NCBI GenBank assembly: GCA_013001365.1
Contig: JABDMQ010000125.1
Coordinates: 1-8,522 of the forward strand
From: Flavobacteriaceae bacterium
GTDB taxonomy: Bacteria; Bacteroidota; Bacteroidia; Flavobacteriales; Flavobacteriaceae
Length of the DNA stretch: 8,522 bases
Direction: 5' to 3'
The notes below the pieces were generated by a model. That model had not been told where the DNA came from. It made no database searches and worked only from the letters and a program-made list of their open reading frames with translations. Below are positions 1 to 5,304 of this stretch, in pieces. Position numbers and translations under genes: made by a program. How positions within the stretch are numbered: the stretch's first letter is position 1; every line of letters begins with the position of its first letter.

Positions 1-407
1 AGGCAAATAATCAAATTGAAAAACTTGCGGACAGACTTATGAAAGAATCTTCCTTAGAATCACCTTCGATGGATTTTACTTCACAGGTTATGGCCAAGGT
101 AGATGCATTGGCAAAAAGTGATGTCACCACATACAGACCATTGATATCCAAACAAGTTTGGACCATTGTTGCCATAGTTTTGGTCGCATCAGTAGTTTAC
201 CTTTTATTCAATGGTGCAAATGAGGAAAGCCTATTGACCTCAGTATACTTAAGCGTCTTGAGCGAAAATAAATTGACCAATGCGTTTTCAGGATTGAATT
301 TCTCTAGGACCATTGCATATGCAGTAGGGATATTAGCTCTAATGATGGCTGTGCAAGTGCCATTGCTAATGGGATATTTCGAAAAGAAATTAAGTTTAAA
401 GGCTTGA
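1..407 (+). CDS. Small two-helix membrane protein, 5' end missing
   Basis: The reading frame is open from the window edge (first full codon at base 3) to a TGA at 405-407, so the protein is 5'-truncated. An ATG at 39 exists, but the 12 codons before it (ANNQIEKLADRL) read as the same soluble, charged N-terminal segment, so the true start is probably just outside the window. After an acidic N-terminus come two hydrophobic helices, at about residues 40-57 and 90-112 counted from M at base 39, joined by a loop of roughly 30 residues, with a short lysine-rich tail. I do not recognise a named family. Short proteins of this layout often follow ECF sigma factor genes in Bacteroidota, so an anti-sigma-like or membrane-anchor role is possible, but that is inference. 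It converges on uspA with 26 bases between the stop codons and no clear terminator. Confidence 0.75.
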   Translation, partial: ANNQIEKLADRLMKESSLESPSMDFTSQVMAKVDALAKSDVTTYRPLISKQVWTIVAIVLVASVVYLLFNGANEESLLTSVYLSVLSENKLTNAFSGLNFSRTIAYAVGILALMMAVQVPLLMGYFEKKLSLKA

Positions 408-433
408 ATGGAGAATTCAGAAAGTCAAGTTTC

Positions 434-868
434 TCAATCCAAAGGCACAATAAGTACGGGAATCTTTGATTTTTTTATAAGCTGAGAAGATACACTCCCA
501 AGAAGTGCGCGATATAAGAACCCATGTTCCTCGTGGCCAGTAATAATCAGGTCAGCTTTGAGTTTCTTCGATTCCTTGATAACAGTTTCTATGGTTGCAC
601 CTTGAATCAATAATCCTTCAGCAATGGCGTCCTTATGTCTGAGGTCTTTAGTGAAGTCTTCTATTAACTTATGCTCTTTCTTAAGTTTATTTGCACGCGC
701 ATCCCTTACCGATTGAGGTCCTACATCGTAACCTACGAAATCGGGATCTGGAGCAGCTATGTGCACTAACCATATCTTGGCATCAAATGCCCTGGCAATT
801 TCCAATGCTTTGTCTAATAAAGGTTTTTCATTGCCTTTAAAATCTATGGAGACGAGTATGTTTTTCAT
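434..868 (-). CDS. Universal stress protein, UspA family, single domain
   Basis: A 144-residue protein, the usual length of one Usp domain, likely cytosolic. It opens with the family's first strand (MKNILVSIDF, conserved Asp at residue 9) and ends with the last strand IPVLIVP at 136-142. The nucleotide-loop region lies at 110-126. It keeps Gly111, Gly116 and the Gly124-Ser125 pair, but the second glycine of the ATP-binding pattern G-2X-G-9X-G(S/T) is Glu114. ATP binding is therefore uncertain, and the protein may belong to the non-ATP-binding UspA-like type. The family helps survival under starvation or other stress, but its targets are not evident here. It lies downstream of htpG on the same strand, but a strong terminator at 955-995 separates them, so it probably has its own promoter. 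I could not identify one with confidence. The start is a clean ATG at 868-866 with no strong Shine-Dalgarno. Confidence 0.92.
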   Translation of the reverse strand: MKNILVSIDFKGNEKPLLDKALEIARAFDAKIWLVHIAAPDPDFVGYDVGPQSVRDARANKLKKEHKLIEDFTKDLRHKDAIAEGLLIQGATIETVIKESKKLKADLIITGHEEHGFLYRALLGSVSSQLIKKSKIPVLIVPLD

Positions 869-894
869 AAGTAATAATTCTTGTTCACTAAGAT

Positions 895-914
895 CGTTAA
901 ATATTTCGTTAAAT
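895..914 (-). promoter_or_regulatory. Direct repeat in the uspA leader (possible operator)
   Basis: CGTTAAAT occurs twice, at 895-902 and 907-914, with a 12-base period, 26-46 bases upstream of the uspA start codon. Two identical half-sites about one helical turn apart are a common layout for a direct-repeat-binding activator or repressor. The region is AT-rich, so chance is a real alternative. Confidence 0.25.
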
Positions 915-954
915 GAAAGGCCTTAATTTATTTGAGTCAAATTCCTGAAAACGT

Positions 955-995
955 AAAAACCACTTCTAATTCTGTCATTACATAGTTAGAAGTGG
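955..995 (-). terminator. Factor-independent terminator after htpG
   Basis: A perfect 10-bp inverted repeat (CCACTTCTAA at 960-969 and TTAGAAGTGG at 986-995) encloses a 16-base loop. Read on the minus strand, the stem is followed at once by TTTTT (959-955). It starts 27 bases after the htpG stop codon. This is the expected layout of an intrinsic terminator and separates htpG from uspA. Confidence 0.85.
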
Positions 996-1021
996 CTTTC
1001 AATTTTAATATAGACAATTAT

Positions 1022-2932
1022 TTATTTTATCATACTATAGCTTCTTTTAATGAAACTGGTCAACTCCTCACCTTTCAATAGTCCTTGAGACAGACGCGCC
1101 AAATCCAATGATTGGTTGATCAAACGTTCCTGCTTCTTCCGAGTTTTAGTGCCTAGTATTTGCCCAACAAGTTCAGAATTGGTATTAACTACCAGATTAT
1201 ACATTTCTGGCATATTACCCATGCCGAACATACCACCGCCACCAGTTTGCTGCATTTCTTTCATTCTTCTCATGAATTCTGGTTGTGTAATCATGAATGG
1301 AGCAGCTTCACTGTCCATCGGCTCTAATTGAACCATGAATTTCTCAGAAGGTATCACCTCTTTCAATAATTCATCTAGTTTGGTCTTTTCCTCATCTGAA
1401 AGTTTAGAAATCGCTGTATCCTCCTTCTTTATCAATTTATCAATATGATCGGCATCTACACGAACAAAGGAGATGTTTTCCTTAGAGGTTTCCAATTTCT
1501 GGATCAAATGAGAAACAATGGGTGAATCCAATAATAGCACTTCGTAACCCTTTGCTTTGGCAGCTTCGATGTAACTATGCTGTTCATCCTTGTTAGATGC
1601 ATAAAGAATAACCATCTTGTCATCTTTGTCAGTTTGGTTTTTCTTTATCTTTTTTTCTAATTCTTCATAAGTAAAGTACTTACCATCAACATTGGGATAT
1701 AAAGCAAACGCATCGGATTTTTCGAAGAACTTATCTTCTGAAAGCATTCCGTATTCTATAACGACCTTTATATCGTCCCATTTGTTTTCGAAATCCTCAC
1801 GATTTTCATTGAAAAGGGATTTCAGTTTATCAGCAACTTTTCTTGTGATGTACGACGAAATTTTCTTTACTGCCGCATCCGCCTGTAAGTAGCTTCTTGA
1901 AACATTCAATGGTATGTCTGGCGAATCAATCACACCGCGCAACATGGTCAAGAATTCCGGGACGATACCCTCAACATTGTCTGTTACAAAAACCTGGTTT
2001 TGATACAACTGAATACGATCCTTCTGAATATTCATATCCTGACCTAGTTTAGGGAAGTATAGTATTCCTGTCAGGTTGAACGGATAGTCTACGTTAAGAT
2101 GTATGCTGAAAAGTGGCTCCTCAAACTGCATCGGATACAGTTCTCGATAGAAACTCTTATAATCTTCATTCTTTAGGTCGGTTGGCTGCTTGGTCCAAGC
2201 AGGATCAGGATTGTTGATGATGTCATCTACCGTGATTTGTTTATGAGGCTCCTTGGATTCTTTGCCATCTTTGTCAGTAATGGTCTTAGGTTCATGATCT
2301 GGATCATTGATTTCTTTGGTGCCAAACTTGATAGGGATTGGCATGAACTTATTGTACTTAAGCAATAACTCACGAATTCGCGATTCTTCCAAGAATTCGG
2401 TGGAGTCATCTGCTATATGAAGGATGATCTCAGTTCCTCTTTCTTTACGCTCTCCTTTTACCAAAGTGAATTCAGGAGAGCCGTCACACGTCCAATGTGC
2501 TGCGTCTTCATCTTTAAAGGATTTGGTCTTGATCTCAACTTTGTCGGCCACCATGAATGCAGAATAGAATCCAAGTCCGAAATGACCAATGATGCCTGCA
2601 CCGTCCATTTTATCCTTGTATTTATCCAAGAATTCCTCGGCTCCAGAGAAAGCTACTTCATTGATGTATTTCTCGACTTCTTCCTTGCTCATCCCGACAC
2701 CTTGATCGATGATATGGAGTTTTTTGCCTTTTTTGTCAATCTTGACTTCAATCTGCGGATTACCATATTCTACCTTGGCCTCTCCAATATTGGTCAAGTG
2801 TTTCAACTTCATTGTAGCGTCTGTCGCGTTACTAATGAGCTCTCTTAAAAAAATTTCGTGATCGCTGTACAAGAATTTCTTGATAAGAGGGAAAATATTC
2901 TCTACTGAGACATTGATAGTTCCTTTTGCCAT
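1022..2932 (-). CDS. htpG: Chaperone HtpG (bacterial Hsp90)
   Basis: A full-length 636-residue Hsp90: an ATP-driven homodimeric cytosolic chaperone that remodels client proteins, usually with DnaK. The N-terminal GHKL ATPase domain covers about residues 1-200. It has the helix FLRELISNATDA (Glu31, Asn35, Asp39), the nucleotide-binding Asp76 in IIDQGVGM, and the lid/glycine segment GHFGLGFYSAF at 116-126. A charged linker at about 205-235 leads to the middle domain, which carries the catalytic-loop arginine Arg346 in LNVSR and Gln350. The C-terminal dimerisation domain contains a Met- and Gly-rich stretch at about 554-576 (MRRMKEM, GGGG, MFGMGNM). The length is close to the usual 620-640. The ATG at 2932-2930 directly precedes the conserved start of the domain. 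The gene has its own terminator (955-995) and a divergent upstream region shared with a tetR-type gene. No truncation or missing catalytic residue is seen. Confidence 0.98.
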   Translation of the reverse strand: MAKGTINVSVENIFPLIKKFLYSDHEIFLRELISNATDATMKLKHLTNIGEAKVEYGNPQIEVKIDKKGKKLHIIDQGVGMSKEEVEKYINEVAFSGAEEFLDKYKDKMDGAGIIGHFGLGFYSAFMVADKVEIKTKSFKDEDAAHWTCDGSPEFTLVKGERKERGTEIILHIADDSTEFLEESRIRELLLKYNKFMPIPIKFGTKEINDPDHEPKTITDKDGKESKEPHKQITVDDIINNPDPAWTKQPTDLKNEDYKSFYRELYPMQFEEPLFSIHLNVDYPFNLTGILYFPKLGQDMNIQKDRIQLYQNQVFVTDNVEGIVPEFLTMLRGVIDSPDIPLNVSRSYLQADAAVKKISSYITRKVADKLKSLFNENREDFENKWDDIKVVIEYGMLSEDKFFEKSDAFALYPNVDGKYFTYEELEKKIKKNQTDKDDKMVILYASNKDEQHSYIEAAKAKGYEVLLLDSPIVSHLIQKLETSKENISFVRVDADHIDKLIKKEDTAISKLSDEEKTKLDELLKEVIPSEKFMVQLEPMDSEAAPFMITQPEFMRRMKEMQQTGGGGMFGMGNMPEMYNLVVNTNSELVGQILGTKTRKKQERLINQSLDLARLSQGLLKGEELTSFIKRSYSMIK

Positions 2933-2953
2933 AATATTTCAATTGTATTTATT

Positions 2954-2973
2954 GTCCCATTTAATAAATGGAC
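2954..2973 (-). repeat. Small hairpin in the htpG leader
   Basis: CCATTTA (2957-2963) and TAAATGG (2965-2971) form a near-palindrome around a single central A, extended by GT/AC pairs across one bulged base (2954-2955 with 2972-2973). It lies 22 bases before the htpG start codon, inside the likely 5' leader. It could act as an operator or as a leader RNA stem. It does not match the CIRCE heat-shock element (TTAGCACTC-N9-GAGTGCTAA). The inverted repeat is visible in the sequence, but a function is not shown. Confidence 0.35.
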
Positions 2974-3011
2974 CTCAATTAATTTTAGTTTGATTATTCT
3001 CGAAAAGAGGT

Positions 3012-3046
3012 GGCAACAAAAATGCCAATAATTAATAACTGCCAAA
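3012..3046 (-). promoter_or_regulatory. Candidate htpG promoter: -33/-7 box overlapping a sigma-54-like element
   Basis: Two readings overlap on the minus strand. The first is a Bacteroidota-type promoter: TTTG (3046-3043), an 18-base spacer, then CATTTTTG (3024-3017), one base away from TAnnTTTG. The second is a sigma-54-like site: TTGGCA (3028-3023) and TTGCC (3016-3012), with exactly ten bases between the GG (3026-3025) and the GC (3014-3013), as in the -24/-12 pattern. Either would give a leader of roughly 65-80 bases. TTGGCA also occurs as a direct repeat with a 17-base period (3045-3040 and 3028-3023), and TGGCA/TGCCA forms a small inverted repeat at 3011-3027, so a protein-binding site is a third option. 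Confidence 0.4.
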
Positions 3047-3060
3047 GTGACATCCGAAAA

Positions 3061-3085
3061 TTTAACAAAACATTTTGTTTAACAA
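3061..3085. promoter_or_regulatory. Palindromic candidate operator between htpG and the tetR-type gene
   Basis: AACAAAA (3064-3070) and TTTTGTT (3073-3079) form a perfect 7-bp inverted repeat around CA. The symmetry extends to 3061-3082 with only one mismatched pair. A second, overlapping palindrome, TTGTT-T-AACAA, lies at 3075-3085. The site sits between the two divergent promoter candidates and upstream of both. This size and symmetry suit a TetR-family dimer, so autoregulation by the adjacent regulator, with a possible effect on htpG, is a reasonable guess. The AT-rich composition lowers the certainty. Confidence 0.45.
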
Positions 3086-3110
3086 TAAAGTAAAAAGATT
3101 AAACATTACT

Positions 3111-3118
3111 TATATTTG
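3111..3118 (+). promoter_or_regulatory. -7 promoter element for the tetR-ABC1 unit
   Basis: TATATTTG matches the Bacteroidota -7 consensus TAnnTTTG exactly and lies 28 bases before the ATG of the tetR-type gene, giving a short leader of about 20 bases. No clear TTTG -33 element is present at the expected spacing. That would suit a weak or regulated promoter. Confidence 0.5.
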
Positions 3119-3145
3119 TTCTACTAATGTTAAGAGCATCTCAAA

Positions 3146-3823
3146 ATGGCACCGAAAGCAACTACAAAAACCTCAAGAAAGAAAATGTCCAAAGAGTCCA
3201 TTGCGACTGCATTTACAAATTATGCCCTTGAGCAGGATAGAATACCTCACTCTGTTTACAAATTCTGTAAGGAGGAAGGGCTGAAGGAAGAAGAATTCTA
3301 TAACCATTTTGGGTCACTCGAATCTGTAAGAAGATTTATCTGGAATGCGTTTCACCAGAATACGGTTGCGGTCTTGCACAAGAATAAGGAGTATAGCGGA
3401 TACGGCAATAGAGAAAAACTACTGTCTTATTTCTTCACAATGTTTGAGGTATTGAAACTAAATAGAACTTATGTTCTATTCACTCTAAAAGACCATTCAA
3501 ATGAAAATATGCTGAAGAGCCTCGAACAACTTAAAGGTCTTAGAAAGCATGTTAAGATTTTTGCTTCGAAATTGATTGAGGAAGGCAATGAGAGTAAGCA
3601 ATTAAAATATTCAAAGCATAATACGACGATATTCTCTGAAGGAGCTTGGGTACAATTCCTGTTCATATTGAAATTTTGGTTGGCAGATGATTCTGCAGGC
3701 TTTGAACACACAGATATCATTATTGAGAAATCCGTGAACACGGTATTTGATGTATTTGAGACCACACCACTAGAGTCTGTTATAGACCTTGGTAAATTCC
3801 TTTGGAAAGAAAAAATGATGTAA
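3146..3823 (+). CDS. TetR-type transcriptional regulator (divergent)
   Basis: A 225-residue protein, a normal size for TetR regulators, which bind DNA as dimers and release it on binding a small ligand. After a basic tail (residues 1-13), residues about 16-62 form a helix-turn-helix domain. The recognisable parts are SVYKFCKEEG (36-45) and FYNHFGSLESV (51-61), which match the family's Y-x-(Y/H)-F-x-S-x-E-x-(L/V) end of the recognition region. The usual Gly-Thr segment of the domain is degenerate, so the DNA-binding part is divergent. The rest (65-225) is predicted helical, aromatic-rich and without a recognised ligand motif. Met14 is an alternative start, but the ATG at 3146 is preferred because it suits the TAnnTTTG box at 3111. 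The ABC1 kinase gene follows after 10 bases, so the two are probably co-transcribed and the regulator likely controls the kinase. The ligand is unknown. Confidence 0.82.
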   Translation: MAPKATTKTSRKKMSKESIATAFTNYALEQDRIPHSVYKFCKEEGLKEEEFYNHFGSLESVRRFIWNAFHQNTVAVLHKNKEYSGYGNREKLLSYFFTMFEVLKLNRTYVLFTLKDHSNENMLKSLEQLKGLRKHVKIFASKLIEEGNESKQLKYSKHNTTIFSEGAWVQFLFILKFWLADDSAGFEHTDIIIEKSVNTVFDVFETTPLESVIDLGKFLWKEKMM

Positions 3824-3833
3824 AGAAGACCTA

Positions 3834-5174
3834 TTGAAAACATTAGATAAAATACCGACTTCTAAATTGCAACGAACAACGACGTTGGTTAAAACCGGTG
3901 CCAAGGTTGGTGGCAATTACCTTAAGTATTTTGGGGCTAAACTTGTTAATTCAGATGTGACAAAAGATCAACTTAATGAGGATAATGCCACAGATATCTA
4001 TGATGGGCTCAAAAGTTTAAAAGGAAGTGCCCTGAAGGTTGCCCAGATGCTTAGTATGGAAAAGAACATGTTGCCAAGCGCCTATGTAGAGCGTTTTAGT
4101 TTGGCCCAATTCTCGGTTCCACCTTTATCTGCGCCCTTGGTCAGGAAAACCATCAAGAAATATATAGGAAAATATCCTGAAGATATATTTGATTCGTTTG
4201 CCGCTCAATCCGTAAATGCTGCCAGTATTGGTCAGGTACATAAAGCAGTTAAGGATGGGAAAAAACTTGCTGTGAAAATTCAATACCCTGGAGTGGCAGA
4301 CAGCATTAGTTCTGATTTGGCGATTGTTAAACCAATCGCCATCAGGATGTTCAACTTGCAAGGCCAGGATAGTGATAAGTATTTCAAGGAAGTTGAGAAC
4401 AAGCTCATTGAGGAAACCAATTACCTTCTAGAGCTACGACAAAGCAAGGAAATTACTGAAGCTTGCTCTTTTATCCCAAATCTAAGGTTTCCGAAATACT
4501 ATGAGAAACTTTCAAGTGAGAAAATTATCACCATGGATTGGATGGAAGGAGAACATATATCAGAATATGTAAAAACAGAAACAGATCAGGTAGATAATGA
4601 CAAATTGGGTCAAACACTTTGGGACTTTTATATGTACCAAATGCATGGTTTGAAATATGTTCATGCAGACCCGCATCCTGGTAACTTCTTGGTTGATAAA
4701 GAGAAAAATCTTATTGCAATTGATTTTGGCTGCATCAAGCATGTACCGGACGAATTCTATAATCCCTATTTTGAATTAGCAAAGTATGAGAACATCAATA
4801 ATCCTGATATTTTCATGCAGAAAATGTTTGAGTTGGAAATCCTCCGAGAAGATGATTCTCCAGAAGAGATCAAGTTCTTCTCGGAGCTTTTCCACCAAAT
4901 GTTGAGTTTGTTCACAAGTCCTTTCCATAGTGATGAATTTGATTTTGCTGATGAAAAATTCTGGTCGAAGATAGCCGACTTGAGTGAGCAGTTCTCTAGT
5001 GATACAAAGTTGAGGAAGATGAATGGTAATAGAGGAAGCAAGCACTTTTTGTATATCAATCGAACATTCTTCGGTTTATACAACCTGCTGCATGACTTAA
5101 AGGCAAAAGTCAAGGTAAATGATTTTAGAAAATATTTAAAGAACTCAGAACTCGAGCATGAAGTGATGAGTTAG
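3834..5174 (+). CDS. ABC1/AarF/UbiB-family atypical kinase
   Basis: A 446-residue member of the UbiB/COQ8/AarF family, atypical kinase-like ATPases tied in other organisms to quinone and lipid metabolism. The protein shows, in order: an N-terminal extension with a KxGQ-like motif, here KVAQ (68-71); the alanine-rich nucleotide loop NAASIGQVH (128-136); the ATP-contacting Lys148 in AVKIQYPG; the acidic helix with EETNY (193-197); the catalytic loop HADPHPGNF (277-285, Asp279 and Asn284); and the metal-binding DFG at 297-299. All core catalytic residues are present. The glycine of KxGQ is replaced by alanine. No C-terminal membrane helix is evident, so it is probably cytosolic or peripheral. 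The start is TTG at 3834: MKTLDKIPTSK fits the usual N-terminus of Bacteroidota homologues as I know them, and AGAAG lies a few bases upstream. Bacteroidota generally use menaquinone rather than ubiquinone, so the name ubiB is not justified. The substrate is unknown. Confidence 0.93.
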   Translation: MKTLDKIPTSKLQRTTTLVKTGAKVGGNYLKYFGAKLVNSDVTKDQLNEDNATDIYDGLKSLKGSALKVAQMLSMEKNMLPSAYVERFSLAQFSVPPLSAPLVRKTIKKYIGKYPEDIFDSFAAQSVNAASIGQVHKAVKDGKKLAVKIQYPGVADSISSDLAIVKPIAIRMFNLQGQDSDKYFKEVENKLIEETNYLLELRQSKEITEACSFIPNLRFPKYYEKLSSEKIITMDWMEGEHISEYVKTETDQVDNDKLGQTLWDFYMYQMHGLKYVHADPHPGNFLVDKEKNLIAIDFGCIKHVPDEFYNPYFELAKYENINNPDIFMQKMFELEILREDDSPEEIKFFSELFHQMLSLFTSPFHSDEFDFADEKFWSKIADLSEQFSSDTKLRKMNGNRGSKHFLYINRTFFGLYNLLHDLKAKVKVNDFRKYLKNSELEHEVMS

Positions 5175-5220
5175 AAAGTACTGATAATTGGTTTATTATT
5201 GGTTAGGTTGTTTTTATTGG

Positions 5221-5254
5221 AGCGCGCTTTTTGGTTGAAGCGCGCTTCGCTTTT
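5221..5254 (+). terminator. Terminator after the tetR-ABC1 unit
   Basis: AGCGCGCTT (5221-5229) and AAGCGCGCT (5238-5246) form a perfect 9-bp GC-rich stem with an 8-base loop, followed within a few bases by TTTT (5251-5254). It lies 46 bases after the ABC1 kinase stop codon. The right arm is itself part of a 12-bp perfect palindrome (GAAGCGCGCTTC, 5237-5248), so two alternative hairpins are possible. The T-run is short, hence moderate confidence. Confidence 0.65.
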
Positions 5255-5280
5255 GTAAGACTTTTTAATTACTTAAATTG
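5252..5280 (+). promoter_or_regulatory. Weak candidate promoter for the fabH-like gene
   Basis: TTTG (5252-5255) is followed after 18 bases by TAAATTG (5274-5280), a one-base-short version of TAnnTTTG, 24 bases before the fabH-like ATG. It overlaps the end of the preceding terminator. The match is partial and the region is AT-rich, so this is only suggestive. The terminator before it does imply that a promoter should lie near here. Confidence 0.28.
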
Positions 5281-5304
5281 CATATTACTTCGAAACAAGA
5301 CTAT

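Noticed and set aside
2417..2848. A 143-codon open frame on the plus strand opposite htpG
   Set aside because: It lies wholly antisense to the conserved N-terminal ATPase domain of HtpG and its translation resembles no family. It is a codon-bias shadow.
434..2932. htpG and uspA as one stress operon
   Set aside because: A perfect 10-bp stem with a TTTTT run lies between them, so separate transcripts are more likely, though read-through cannot be excluded.
2954..2973. CIRCE (HrcA) heat-shock operator before htpG
   Set aside because: The inverted repeat present is CCATTTA-A-TAAATGG, with neither the TTAGCACTC arms nor the 9-base spacer.
3075..3284. A short plus-strand frame starting inside the operator region and overlapping the tetR-type gene
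   Set aside because: It begins in the palindrome and overlaps the regulator in another frame, with low-complexity basic content. The regulator frame shows a helix-turn-helix, this one does not.
3469..3843. A 124-codon minus-strand frame opposite the end of the tetR-type gene
   Set aside because: It is antisense to a coherent regulator, runs across the tetR-kinase junction and has no family features.
5278..5304. N-terminal extension of the FabH-like protein from a TTG start
   Set aside because: Nine extra residues precede the conserved MYNSKIIGLG start of the family, and the ATG at 5305 fits known homologues better.
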